Positions 1 to 7,915 of a DNA stretch of 7,915 nucleotides are shown piece after piece. Under the pieces are notes generated by a model that was not told the origin of the DNA, did no database searches, and saw only the letters and a program-made list of their open reading frames with translations. The translations under genes and the position numbers were made by a program. The first letter of the stretch is position 1, and the number at the start of each line of letters is the position of its first letter. The stretch is from Flavobacteriaceae bacterium TMED48 (GTDB lineage: Bacteria; Bacteroidota; Bacteroidia; Flavobacteriales; Flavobacteriaceae): assembly GCA_002167945.1 (NCBI GenBank), contig NHDB01000045.1, forward strand, positions 51,429 through 59,343, in the 5' to 3' direction.

Positions 1-575
1 TGGGAGAAGATTTTGACAATCCTTTTGGATTGACCTTAAAAAATGGGAATCCTCAAAAAATGTCACATTTATTAAATATGGCTGTTTTTCCAGGTAACCA
101 AGGTGGTCCTTTAATGCACGTGATTGCAGGGAAGGCTGTAGCTTTTCAAGAAGCTTTAGACCCCTCTTTTAAATCCTATATTGAGCAGGTTAGAAAGAAT
201 GCCCAAGCCATGGCAGCTACCTTTGTTGCCAAAGGGTATCACTTGATTTCTGGAGGAACGGACAACCACATGATGTTGATCGACTTGCGCAATAAAAACA
301 TCACGGGTAAAGACGCTGAAAAGGCTTTGGTCAGAGCGGAAATTACCGCAAATAAAAATATGGTTCCTTTTGACAATAAATCTCCTTTTGTGACCTCAGG
401 AATTCGCGTCGGGTCAGCAGCCATTACGACACGGGGACTTAAAGAAACTGAAATGGCAACTATTGTAGATTTTATCGACAGAGTCATTCAAAACCATGAT
501 AACAAAGCTGAACTTCAAGCCGTGGCTCAAGAAGTGCATTCCTTGATGGAAGGAAGACCCTTGTTTGTGGCTTAG
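1..575 (+). CDS. glyA: Serine hydroxymethyltransferase, C-terminal part (5' end outside window)
   Basis: This is the C-terminal portion of the PLP-dependent enzyme that interconverts serine plus tetrahydrofolate with glycine plus methylene-tetrahydrofolate in the cytoplasm. The reading frame is open from base 3, starting [10 protein letters not shown], so the TTG at 30 is an internal Leu codon and not a start. About 190 residues are present. Family landmarks are [20 protein letters not shown] near the left end and [19 protein letters not shown] near 380-438. The Arg of SGIRVG corresponds to the substrate-carboxylate-binding arginine of the family. The segment with the PLP-binding lysine (TTTHK in homologues) lies upstream of the window. 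The gene ends at TAG 573-575, only 3 nt before the stop codon of the convergent thioesterase gene. The match to known GlyA sequences is strong over the whole visible length, and no damage is visible. Confidence 0.96.
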   Translation, partial: GEDFDNPFGLTLKNGNPQKMSHLLNMAVFPGNQGGPLMHVIAGKAVAFQEALDPSFKSYIEQVRKNAQAMAATFVAKGYHLISGGTDNHMMLIDLRNKNITGKDAEKALVRAEITANKNMVPFDNKSPFVTSGIRVGSAAITTRGLKETEMATIVDFIDRVIQNHDNKAELQAVAQEVHSLMEGRPLFVA

Positions 576-578
576 ATT

Positions 579-965
579 TTACTCAAATAGATCCAATATA
601 CTATCGGGAATCAACTCAGGTTTTTGGTTAATTGGATTGATGTAGCACCATTGGGTACTGCAAACAGCAAGTAGTTTTTGCTCAGCATTAAAAATTTCAA
701 CGATGCGTTCTGACAACACTCCACGACTTTGTTTGACATGGGTTTTAAGTGTGAGCGTGTCACCCATAAGTGCAGCTTGTTTATAGGTGATGGAGTGACT
801 TCGTACTACCCAGACCCCTAAAGGTTTATCTATATTTTGAATCAATGCTTCCCAATGGTTGTGGGCAGCGTATTGTACCCAATAGAGGTATTGAATATTA
901 TTGACATGACCTAAGGCATCAATATGCTCAGGAAGGACCTCGGTGGTCATATTATACGACTTCAT
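579..965 (-). CDS. Acyl-CoA thioesterase-like protein, 4HBT hotdog fold
   Basis: A 128-residue single-domain cytoplasmic protein of the 4-hydroxybenzoyl-CoA thioesterase (hotdog) superfamily, expected to hydrolyse an acyl-CoA or acyl-ACP thioester. The substrate cannot be read from sequence. The hallmark is D16-ALGHVNNIQYLYW near the N-terminus: Asp in the usual catalytic position, followed by GHVNN and an aromatic pair, as in FatA/YbgC-like enzymes. The middle shows the usual beta-strand pattern, including LTLKTHVKQSRG. Length is typical for the family. There is no signal peptide. The ATG (963-965) overlaps the TAA of the upstream cyclotransferase gene by one base (TAATG), which suggests translational coupling and decides the start. 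The gene is therefore second in a two-gene minus-strand operon and has no visible promoter of its own. It could equally be called a generic thioesterase family protein. Confidence 0.88.
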   Translation of the reverse strand: MKSYNMTTEVLPEHIDALGHVNNIQYLYWVQYAAHNHWEALIQNIDKPLGVWVVRSHSITYKQAALMGDTLTLKTHVKQSRGVLSERIVEIFNAEQKLLAVCSTQWCYINPINQKPELIPDSILDLFE

Positions 966-1981
966 TATTTAGGGAAGATCTTTACCTCGAATAGCTTGTC
1001 CCAGTTTTTTCCAGTCACAAAAAATGTTTTTCGAACGGGATGGTAGGCAATTCCATTAAATACATTGAGTTCTTGATGCTGGGTAACTTTTTCTTTTAGC
1101 CCTGAAAAATCGACTACACCTTCTACTGCACCGCTTTTAGGGTCTATGATCACCACCACATCTTTCTGGAATTGGTAGGTGTTGGCATAGATTTTTCCAT
1201 CAACCCATTCCAGTTCATTAAGATTTTTTAAAGTGGTTTTATGGGTCATGACCTGTATATTTCCACGCTCTTTATATGTTTGCCCATCCAAGGTCCAAAT
1301 TCGGTTGCTCCCGTCTGATTTATATAGATCATTGCCGTCATTACATAATCCCCAACCTTCTTGACTGGCTTCAAACGGAAATGATTTTTGCATTTCCAGA
1401 TGTTGTTTATCGTAGACAAAACCCTGCTTGGCCTTCCAAGTGAGTTGTATGACTTTATCTTCCAATACTGTCAAACCCTCACCGAAATAAGCAGCATCCA
1501 AAGGTTTGTTGATCGTGGGTTTCCCCGTTTGGTAATCCACCAACCTCAGACTAGACTTACCATTAAGTCCTGTACTTTCATATAAAAGTTCACCGTCAAA
1601 TTCCAATCCCTGTGTATAGGCTTTGATATCGTGAGGATAACTGACTAATATCTCATAGGTATATAAAACTGGAGGTTTGGGAGCGAGTAGGGTAAGGGTT
1701 GTAGAAGTTTCAATGGCCTGGTCTCCTTGACTAATTAATGCTTTTAGAGTGTGTATTCCCAGAGGCTCATCGCTAAAGCTGTGGTTGGCTTCTATGGGTT
1801 GATTGTTTAAAAAGTAAGCTACAGTTGTGCCTTCCAGTATTTTATTGAGTTTGAGGTCAAGAGTATCTCCCCAAGTGGCTTGATTTCCTTTGAGGCCAGT
1901 TTTAATTTTAACATTGGGAGTAGTCGGTCCTCCACATTTCATCAAAAAGAGGATAAAGGTGAAATAAACAAAGCTTTTCAT
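965..1981 (-). CDS. Glutaminyl-peptide cyclotransferase (plant/bacterial beta-propeller type), probable lipoprotein
   Basis: A 338-residue enzyme predicted to convert N-terminal glutamine of peptides to pyroglutamate outside the cytoplasm. I start it at ATG 1979-1981; the in-frame TTG at 1985-1987 would add only two residues. Residues 1-15 form a short hydrophobic signal, followed by Cys16 in LMKCGG. This resembles a lipobox, but Lys at -1 is atypical, so lipidation is uncertain. Residues about 20-100 form an extra beta-rich N-terminal domain. The cyclotransferase domain spans about 105-338, with YTQGL (122-126), YESTG (Glu135), LTW (Trp182), EGWGL (Trp210), NELE (Asn255) and TGK (Lys325). 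These match, from memory, the papaya-type active-site residues Glu69, Trp83, Trp110, Asn155 and Lys225. The Trp169 position appears to be Tyr269 (ANTYQ). It is the first gene of an operon with the thioesterase. Confidence 0.9.
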   Translation of the reverse strand: MKSFVYFTFILFLMKCGGPTTPNVKIKTGLKGNQATWGDTLDLKLNKILEGTTVAYFLNNQPIEANHSFSDEPLGIHTLKALISQGDQAIETSTTLTLLAPKPPVLYTYEILVSYPHDIKAYTQGLEFDGELLYESTGLNGKSSLRLVDYQTGKPTINKPLDAAYFGEGLTVLEDKVIQLTWKAKQGFVYDKQHLEMQKSFPFEASQEGWGLCNDGNDLYKSDGSNRIWTLDGQTYKERGNIQVMTHKTTLKNLNELEWVDGKIYANTYQFQKDVVVIIDPKSGAVEGVVDFSGLKEKVTQHQELNVFNGIAYHPVRKTFFVTGKNWDKLFEVKIFPK

Positions 1982-2019
1982 GGGCAAATGGCGCTTGAAT
2001 TATTAAGCATGATTCATTT

Positions 2020-2027
2020 CAAAATTA
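2020..2027 (-). promoter_or_regulatory. Bacteroidota-type -7 box of the cyclotransferase-thioesterase operon
   Basis: Read on the minus strand this is TAATTTTG, a perfect match to the Bacteroidota -7 consensus TAnnTTTG. Nineteen bases upstream is TTC (2047-2049), a two-out-of-three match to the -33 TTG. The predicted transcript start lies near 2013-2017, giving a leader of roughly 35 nt before the ATG at 1981. The position directly upstream of a real gene supports it. The box alone would occur by chance every few kilobases in DNA of this composition. Confidence 0.55.
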
Positions 2028-2041
2028 AGCAATTAAAATGA

Positions 2042-2072
2042 TTGTTGAACTCATTTGAAGGGCTTATATTTG
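2042..2072 (+). promoter_or_regulatory. Promoter of the SRP RNA gene (-33 TTG and -7 TATATTTG)
   Basis: TATATTTG at 2065-2072 is a perfect TAnnTTTG -7 box. Two TTG triplets lie at allowed -33 spacing: 2045-2047 (17-nt spacer) and 2042-2044 (20-nt spacer). The predicted start falls 4-6 nt downstream, at the base of the first SRP RNA helix at about 2077. This is the best promoter in the window because both elements and the transcript start agree. It probably also serves the SDR and transaldolase genes downstream by read-through (inference). Confidence 0.75.
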
Positions 2073-2076
2073 TCAC

Positions 2077-2172
2077 GGGCAAGTCCTACACAACCAGCTC
2101 CTGCTGAATCCCCCAGGGTGGGAACACAGCAAGGGTAGGCGGTCGTAGCGGTGTGATGTGGGTCGCTTGCCC
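2077..2172 (+). ncRNA. ffs: Signal recognition particle RNA, small bacterial (4.5S-like) type
   Basis: This is the RNA component of the signal recognition particle, which with Ffh delivers nascent membrane and secreted proteins to FtsY and the Sec translocon. The terminal helix is visible as GGGCAAG (2077-2083) paired with CTTGCCC (2166-2172). A second segment, CCTACA (2085-2090), pairs with TGTGGG (2157-2162). The apical domain carries the universal Ffh-binding features: a GTG-GGAA-CAC tetraloop hairpin (2118-2127), with the flanking CCAGG before it and AGCA after it forming the asymmetric and symmetric internal loops, closed by CCC/GGG. Total length is about 96 nt, without the Alu domain of the long type. 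A perfect Bacteroidota promoter precedes it and a T-run follows. Ends are inferred from pairing and may be off by a few bases. Identification rests on the conserved apical domain and is firm. Confidence 0.93.
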
Positions 2173-2178
2173 ATTTTT
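2166..2178 (+). terminator. Possible weak intrinsic terminator after SRP RNA
   Basis: The 3' strand of the SRP RNA terminal stem (CTTGCCC) is followed after one A by five T residues (2174-2178). The RNA's own closing helix plus this short U-tract could release polymerase. The U-tract is short and interrupted by AA, so partial read-through into the SDR gene, whose ATG is at 2191, is plausible. Processing of a longer transcript is the alternative. Confidence 0.4.
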
Positions 2179-2190
2179 AATCAACAGCAA

Positions 2191-2997
2191 ATGCCTAAAG
2201 TCGTGTTAATTAGTGGTGCTTCCTCAGGCCTTGGTTTGGCCACCGCACTTTACTTGCACGAAAAAAACTATAGGGTTTTTGGAACCAGTCGCAAGCCCGA
2301 ACAATACCAAGAGCAGTATCCCTTTACTTTTTTAGCCTTGGAAAATACGGACGCTGAAAGCATTCAAAATTGTGTCGCTGCCGTACTCGACCAAGAAGGT
2401 AGATTGGATGTTTTGATCAATAACGCTGGAGTCGGGATCACAGGACCCATGGAGGAAATTGAATTGTCGGCTGTTCAGCAACATTTTGAGGTCAATTGTT
2501 TTGGTCCTTTGCAACTCATACAAGGGGTACTTCCTCAAATGCGTAAACAACAAGAGGGACTGATCGTCAACATTACATCCATTGCTGCTGATATGGGATT
2601 ACCGTTTCGCGGACCCTATTCTGCAGCAAAAGGTGCTCTAGAACGAATGGCTGAAGCATTGCGTATGGAGACTAAAGCCTTTGGAATTCGGATTTGCAAT
2701 CTGGCTCCGGGTGACTTTGTATCCAATATTGCAGAGCGCAGGCATTACGCCAAACTAAAAGAGGACTCTCCCTATTACAAAACCTACGAATTCAGCTTGG
2801 AGCAGATGAACGAACACGTTGATAACGGCATCGATCCAAAAGAAATTGCCCACCAGCTGGAAGCTCTAATCCACAACTCAAATCCCAAAGTACGCTATAA
2901 AGTAGGAGCTCCTTTACAAAAACTCTCAGGGATTTTAAAAAGCCTGCTCCCAAGTCGTATCTTTGAAAAACTTTTAATGAATCATTACAAATTATAA
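2191..2997 (+). CDS. Short-chain dehydrogenase/reductase (classical SDR)
   Basis: A 268-residue cytoplasmic NAD(P)-dependent oxidoreductase of the classical SDR family; substrate unknown. The dinucleotide motif is SGASSGLG (8-15), NNAG is at 77-80, and the catalytic tetrad is Asn102, Ser130, Tyr143 and Lys147, with the expected 13-residue Ser-Tyr and 4-residue Tyr-Lys spacing. TSRK (32-35) after the second strand suggests NADP(H) preference. PG at 173-174 precedes the substrate loop, and the last 60 residues form a helical C-terminal extension. The ATG at 2191 was chosen because it sits directly before the first beta strand. An in-frame GTG at 2158 lies inside the SRP RNA. The gene starts 18 nt after ffs and ends 11 nt before the transaldolase gene, with no room for its own promoter outside ffs. 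No clear ribosome binding site is visible, as is common in this phylum. Confidence 0.92.
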   Translation: MPKVVLISGASSGLGLATALYLHEKNYRVFGTSRKPEQYQEQYPFTFLALENTDAESIQNCVAAVLDQEGRLDVLINNAGVGITGPMEEIELSAVQQHFEVNCFGPLQLIQGVLPQMRKQQEGLIVNITSIAADMGLPFRGPYSAAKGALERMAEALRMETKAFGIRICNLAPGDFVSNIAERRHYAKLKEDSPYYKTYEFSLEQMNEHVDNGIDPKEIAHQLEALIHNSNPKVRYKVGAPLQKLSGILKSLLPSRIFEKLLMNHYKL

Positions 2998-3008
2998 GAC
3001 CGTCTTTT

Positions 3009-3662
3009 ATGAAATTTTTTATCGACACAGCCAATTTAGATCAAATCCGTGAAGCCCAGGCCATAGGGGTATTAGACGGTGTTACGACCAACCCATCCTT
3101 GATGGCTAAAGAGGGAATTACAGGCACCAACAATATTCTAAAGCACTATGTGGCTATCTGTGAAATTGTAGACGGTGATGTTTCAGCTGAAGTTATAGCC
3201 GTAGATTTTGAAGGAATGGTACGTGAAGGAGAAGCTCTCGCTGCTTTACACCCTCAGATAGTCGTTAAAATTCCAATGACCGAAGAGGGAGTCAAAGCCC
3301 TAAAATACTTTTCAGATGCAGGCATCAAAACCAATTGTACTCTTGTCTTTTCAGTAGGACAAGCACTACTTGCTGCCAAAGCAGGAGCAACTTATGTTTC
3401 CCCTTTTATCGGACGACTGGACGACAACTCAACCGATGGGCTGGATCTGATTGAAGATATCCGTTTGGTCTATGACAACTACGCTTATGAAACGGAAATT
3501 TTAGCGGCTTCAGTGCGTCATACCATGCATATCGTAAACTGTGCTAAAATTGGTGCCGATGTGATGACTGGACCCTTGTCTGCGATCAAAGGATTGTTAA
3601 ACCATCCCCTTACCGATATCGGTTTGGCAAAGTTTTTAGCAGATCATAAAAAAGGGAATTAA
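3009..3662 (+). CDS. tal: Transaldolase, small TalC/fructose-6-phosphate aldolase-like family
   Basis: A 217-residue TIM-barrel class I aldolase of the small transaldolase family. It is expected to transfer a dihydroxyacetone unit between sugar phosphates in the non-oxidative pentose-phosphate pathway. Landmarks are FIDTANL (4-10), GVTTNPSL (24-31), VVKIPMT with Schiff-base Lys87, TNCTLVFS (108-115) and [11 protein letters not shown] (129-139). Two positions argue for transaldolase over fructose-6-phosphate aldolase: Glu61 (AEV) where E. coli FsaA has Gln59, and Phe133 where FsaA has Tyr131 (alignment from memory). Length is normal for the subfamily. It follows the SDR gene by 11 nt and is probably cotranscribed with it. 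Its TAA lies in the palindrome TAAGCTTA, 2 nt from the stop of the convergent lipoprotein gene. Confidence 0.93.
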   Translation: MKFFIDTANLDQIREAQAIGVLDGVTTNPSLMAKEGITGTNNILKHYVAICEIVDGDVSAEVIAVDFEGMVREGEALAALHPQIVVKIPMTEEGVKALKYFSDAGIKTNCTLVFSVGQALLAAKAGATYVSPFIGRLDDNSTDGLDLIEDIRLVYDNYAYETEILAASVRHTMHIVNCAKIGADVMTGPLSAIKGLLNHPLTDIGLAKFLADHKKGN

Positions 3663-3677
3663 GCTTACAGACCCTTT
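3651..3677. terminator. Weak candidate bidirectional terminator between transaldolase and lipoprotein genes
   Basis: AAAGGG (3651-3656) and CCCTTT (3672-3677) can form a 6-bp stem around a 15-nt loop that contains the shared stop palindrome. Read on the minus strand, CCC is followed by six T residues, three of them in the stem, which resembles a short U-tract. On the plus strand no U-tract follows. The stem is short and overlaps both coding ends, so this is only a candidate. Confidence 0.3.
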
Positions 3678-5050
3678 AGAAGCGACTCAAAGTTTGTATC
3701 GGAAAAATTCCCAAAGCCTTCGATCAGCCTACCTTTTCCGTCGATGATGATGGCTTTATTAAGCAGGGTCAGTACCCAAGCTTTACTTGCATTTTCAAAA
3801 TTAACGAGAGCATACTGATTAACTTTATCGACTTCCATAATTTTTTGGACTTCGTCCACCATGGTATTAAAGGGTTGAATACAAATCCCTATAAATCGAA
3901 TATCGGGGAAGTTTGCTTTAAATTTAGCAACTCGTTCAAGGCTAGTGCGGTACTGGTTCATTTGTGTTTGAGACCAGAAGTAAAGTACGGTTTTCTGGCC
4001 ATTGGCGAGGGAAGCGCTATTGACCGTATCACGAGTTGCGTTTTGCAGCAATACTTTTGGGAGTACTTTTTTAGGCTCCATTCGATTGATGTCGTTATGC
4101 AGATCCAATACCTCTGCGAGGTAAACAGGGGAGCTGTTTACGGTGGTATAAAACTGTAAAAAGCGTTCGTGTTGCCCGTGATTTTCAAAGGTTAAAATTT
4201 CTTCAAATGCGATAGCCCGAGCCAGATTGTTTCGCAATAAGCTTCCCCCAATAAATTTGTCTAAGACCTCTAGTCGCTTGATGTTAAAGTCCGTCGTTTG
4301 TTTAATCTGAAAGTAAGTGGAGCCGGGTTCTACAGTCTCTTGATTAATGTAGTTTAGCACATAGTTGACATAGGGATCAAAAAAAGCCAAATCATTGTCG
4401 CTATAATTTAAATATTGACGAAAACCAAAGTAAAGGCTGTCTTGTTCAGCGGTCCACTTTGTTCCTCTTAGCAAGGCATAGCGTTCGCGGATTGTTGCAT
4501 AAGGGTAGATATAAGCTGCCTGTGTCACTTTTTGAGCAATAGGTGAGAGGGTATTTAAAGAGTCCATACCGATCCAAAGCTCTTTTTTTTCCAAAAGCAT
4601 GGAGTCTAATAAGCGGCTAAATGTTTTTTGATCACTAGCGTATTTTGAAGATAAAAATTGGTTTTCCTTTTCTTGTCTGAGAAAGAGTTCCATCAAAAAA
4701 TTATTTTTAGAGGCGCCCTTTCCGGAATAGACAACGGATTCGTCGAATGTGGCGGCATTGATTCGCACCCAAAGGCTATCACCTTGTTCTAATAGTAGAG
4801 ATTGATACTCCGGCAGATGTTCGAGTTTAAAAATGCCATTGGACAAAGAGTCATAATATTTTTGAAAACGCAGTTGTTCGTCCAGCTCAAACATGTCAAC
4901 AATCTTATTTCCTTCATATAATGTCACTGTTCTTGAGGAAGGATTAATGATTTGCCCGGCAATAAATACGCGTTTGTTGTTATTTTCTTTTCCAGTACAA
5001 GAAAAAACAAATAAGGTTAAAACCAGTCCGAGAAAACCCACTCTTTTCAT
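3665..5050 (-). CDS. Lipoprotein with TlpA-like thioredoxin-fold C-terminus lacking CxxC
   Basis: A 461-residue predicted lipoprotein of unknown exact function. The N-terminus (MKR, hydrophobic stretch, then FVFSC with Cys18) is a clear type II signal peptide. Residues about 28-115 form a beta-rich domain resembling those preceding Bacteroidota TlpA/ResA-like proteins (LLLEQGDSLWVRI, then a YSGKGASKNNFL segment). Residues 120-330 are mainly helical. Residues about 345-461 look like a thioredoxin fold: KTVLYFWS, then helix, then IRFIGICIQ, then NKAIIIDGKGRLIEGFG. The usual WCxxC is replaced by WSQTQ (359-363), and the cis-proline position before AIIID appears to be Asn431. A thiol-disulfide oxidoreductase role is therefore unlikely; a binding or scaffold role is inference. 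It has a perfect -7 box immediately upstream and is transcribed alone. Confidence 0.87.
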   Translation of the reverse strand: MKRVGFLGLVLTLFVFSCTGKENNNKRVFIAGQIINPSSRTVTLYEGNKIVDMFELDEQLRFQKYYDSLSNGIFKLEHLPEYQSLLLEQGDSLWVRINAATFDESVVYSGKGASKNNFLMELFLRQEKENQFLSSKYASDQKTFSRLLDSMLLEKKELWIGMDSLNTLSPIAQKVTQAAYIYPYATIRERYALLRGTKWTAEQDSLYFGFRQYLNYSDNDLAFFDPYVNYVLNYINQETVEPGSTYFQIKQTTDFNIKRLEVLDKFIGGSLLRNNLARAIAFEEILTFENHGQHERFLQFYTTVNSSPVYLAEVLDLHNDINRMEPKKVLPKVLLQNATRDTVNSASLANGQKTVLYFWSQTQMNQYRTSLERVAKFKANFPDIRFIGICIQPFNTMVDEVQKIMEVDKVNQYALVNFENASKAWVLTLLNKAIIIDGKGRLIEGFGNFSDTNFESLLKGL

Positions 5051-5054
5051 GCCT

Positions 5055-5062
5055 CAAAAATA
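5055..5062 (-). promoter_or_regulatory. Candidate -7 box of the lipoprotein gene, very close to its ATG
   Basis: Minus-strand TATTTTTG is a perfect TAnnTTTG match that ends only 4 nt before the ATG (5048-5050). Transcription would start at or next to the start codon, giving a leaderless or nearly leaderless message. No TTG is seen at the usual -33 spacing, so support is moderate. If this box is not used, the promoter must lie elsewhere in 5063-5145. Confidence 0.4.
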
Positions 5063-5079
5063 CAATTTTTAACATTTAA

Positions 5080-6768
<1,689 letters not shown>

Positions 6769-6769
6769 C

Positions 6770-7915
6770 TTAGGTAAAGATAAAGTAAGTACTGATTACG
6801 ATTACGGTAATGATCAATCCCATAAGACGAACGGGCTTCCATTGAGAAATATCGACTTGCTCTGTATATTGTTGCACATAAGCTTCCTTACGTGGCGTAA
6901 GTTTTCCAATCAATAGCATCAGTCCTATATTAAACAAGAAGATGATGGCCATAATATGTAAATAGTGGGGATATTCTCCGCCCCATGCTTCTACATACCC
7001 TTTTAAGAAAAATTGACTGAAAGAATACATCACAACTCCGACTCCCATAGCAATTTTAGCAGCAATAGGAGGGACGTATTTGGTTAGGTAGCCTACAAGG
7101 ATTATAGTCAATATGGGTATGGTATAACAACCGTTGATTTCTTGAAGGTATCCAAACAGTCCTTCTGGTGCATTGGCAATTGATGGTGCAATAACCATAG
7201 AAAGTATGGCCAATCCGATACCAAAAGTCTTTCCTGCTTGTACTACTTGAACTTCTGACGCCTCTTTATTGATGTATTGTTTGTAAATATCCAGTCCAAA
7301 AAGGGTGACAGAGCTGTTTAATGCAGAGTTAAAAGAACTTAAAATAGCTCCAAAAAGAACTGCTGCAAAAAAGCCTAAGAGTACAGGAGGCAAGACTTTG
7401 TTGACTAACATCCCGTAGGATTGGTCTCCCTGACTGGGATCTAAAGTATCTCCAAAAATGTAAAACGCAATAAGTCCAGGTAAGACCACAATTAGCGGGC
7501 CTAAAATTTTAATAAAGGCGGCGAGTATAAGCCCTTTTTGCCCCTCTACTAGATTTTTAGCACCCAAGGCCCTTTGGATGATGGCTTGGTTGGTGCCCCA
7601 ATAAAACAATTGTACCAATACCATACCCGTAAACAGGGTACTGAATGGAATGGCAGAATCTGAAGCTCCCATAGCCTTAAATTTAGAGGGATCATTGGCA
7701 TATAAAGCTTCAATACCAGTGGCCATACTACCGTCACCTATATATATGAGACCAAAAATAGGAATCATTAAACCGCCAATGAGTAAACCTATGGCATTTA
7801 CAGTATCAGAAACCGCAACGGCTTTTAGGCCACCAAAGATGGCGTAAATGGAGCCCACTATACCAATGGAACACACAGTTAAAACTAAAGTTTGACTTTG
7901 TTCCATTTGGAAAAG
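6770..7915 (-). CDS. Sodium/solute symporter (SSS family, SGLT-like), C-terminal part (5' end outside window)
   Basis: An integral inner-membrane Na+-coupled transporter of the SSS/SLC5 family, probably for a sugar. The frame continues past the Met at 7904-7906 to the window edge, so that Met is internal. About 381 residues and roughly ten membrane segments are visible, against 500 or more for complete homologues. Family motifs (numbered from that Met) are IYAIFGGLKAV (20-30), YWGTNQAIIQR (102-112), SSFNSALNSS (190-199) and LDIYKQYI (205-212). Aligned from memory with Vibrio vSGLT, Na2-site Ala361, Ser364 and Ser365 correspond to Ala187, Ser190 and Ser191. Sugar-site Tyr263, Lys294 and Gln428 correspond to Tyr102, Lys133 and Gln255; Asn260 becomes Gln99. 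These support Na+ coupling and a hexose-like substrate, but the substrate is inference. The stop codon is 1 nt from that of the convergent ABC-F gene. Confidence 0.93.
   Translation of the reverse strand, partial: LFQMEQSQTLVLTVCSIGIVGSIYAIFGGLKAVAVSDTVNAIGLLIGGLMIPIFGLIYIGDGSMATGIEALYANDPSKFKAMGASDSAIPFSTLFTGMVLVQLFYWGTNQAIIQRALGAKNLVEGQKGLILAAFIKILGPLIVVLPGLIAFYIFGDTLDPSQGDQSYGMLVNKVLPPVLLGFFAAVLFGAILSSFNSALNSSVTLFGLDIYKQYINKEASEVQVVQAGKTFGIGLAILSMVIAPSIANAPEGLFGYLQEINGCYTIPILTIILVGYLTKYVPPIAAKIAMGVGVVMYSFSQFFLKGYVEAWGGEYPHYLHIMAIIFLFNIGLMLLIGKLTPRKEAYVQQYTEQVDISQWKPVRLMGLIITVIVISTYFIFT

Noticed and set aside
2158..2190. GTG start for the SDR gene, 11 codons upstream of the ATG
   Set aside because: These codons lie in the 3' part of the SRP RNA and its T-run, and the added residues precede the normal N-terminal beta strand of the SDR fold. 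The ATG at 2191 fits the family.
2958..2965. TATCTTTG, a perfect -7 box inside the end of the SDR gene, 43 nt before the transaldolase ATG
   Set aside because: It lies in coding sequence, has only TTA at -33 spacing (2935-2937), and such boxes are expected by chance about every 2 kb per strand in DNA of this composition. An internal promoter is possible but not supported.
3845..4159. 104-codon open frame antisense to the lipoprotein gene
   Set aside because: It has no recognisable domain and overlaps the thioredoxin-like region of a convincing gene on the other strand, so it is a shadow frame.
7904..7906. ATG as the true start of the symporter
   Set aside because: The frame stays open to the window edge, and the first visible segment is already an internal part of the SSS fold; about a quarter or more of the usual length is missing.

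Overview
The window reads as ordinary chromosomal sequence from a Bacteroidota bacterium, most likely a marine or environmental Flavobacteriia member (inference). The support is AT-rich DNA, very short intergenic gaps, few Shine-Dalgarno sequences, perfect Bacteroidota-type -7 promoter boxes (TAnnTTTG) in both divergent gaps, short lipoprotein signal peptides, and gene families typical of that group. I see no mobile element, CRISPR array, tRNA or rRNA.

Layout, left to right. The 3' part of glyA (serine hydroxymethyltransferase, +) runs into a convergent two-gene minus-strand unit at 579-1981: a secreted glutaminyl-peptide cyclotransferase followed by a cytoplasmic hotdog-fold thioesterase, joined by a 1-nt stop/start overlap. 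A divergent promoter region (1982-2076) separates this unit from the small bacterial SRP RNA gene (ffs, +, about 2077-2172). An SDR oxidoreductase begins 18 nt after the SRP RNA and is followed 11 nt later by a transaldolase-family gene. That pair meets a minus-strand lipoprotein with a thioredoxin-like C-terminus lacking CxxC. A second 95-nt divergent promoter region (5051-5145) leads to a YbiT-like ABC-F ATPase (+). This converges on the 3' part of an SGLT-type sodium/solute symporter (-), which runs off the right edge.

The genes do not form one pathway. They are housekeeping functions (one-carbon metabolism, SRP targeting, pentose-phosphate sugar exchange, ribosome-associated ATPase) alternating in orientation with envelope functions. 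I found no convincing new multi-gene system. The points most worth a second look are: an ABC-F protein whose second ATP site looks lost while every element of the first is kept; a TlpA-like lipoprotein without redox cysteines; an SDR-transaldolase pair with no visible promoter except the one for SRP RNA; overlapping -33 boxes in a divergent promoter pair; and three convergent junctions separated by only 3, 2 and 1 nt.
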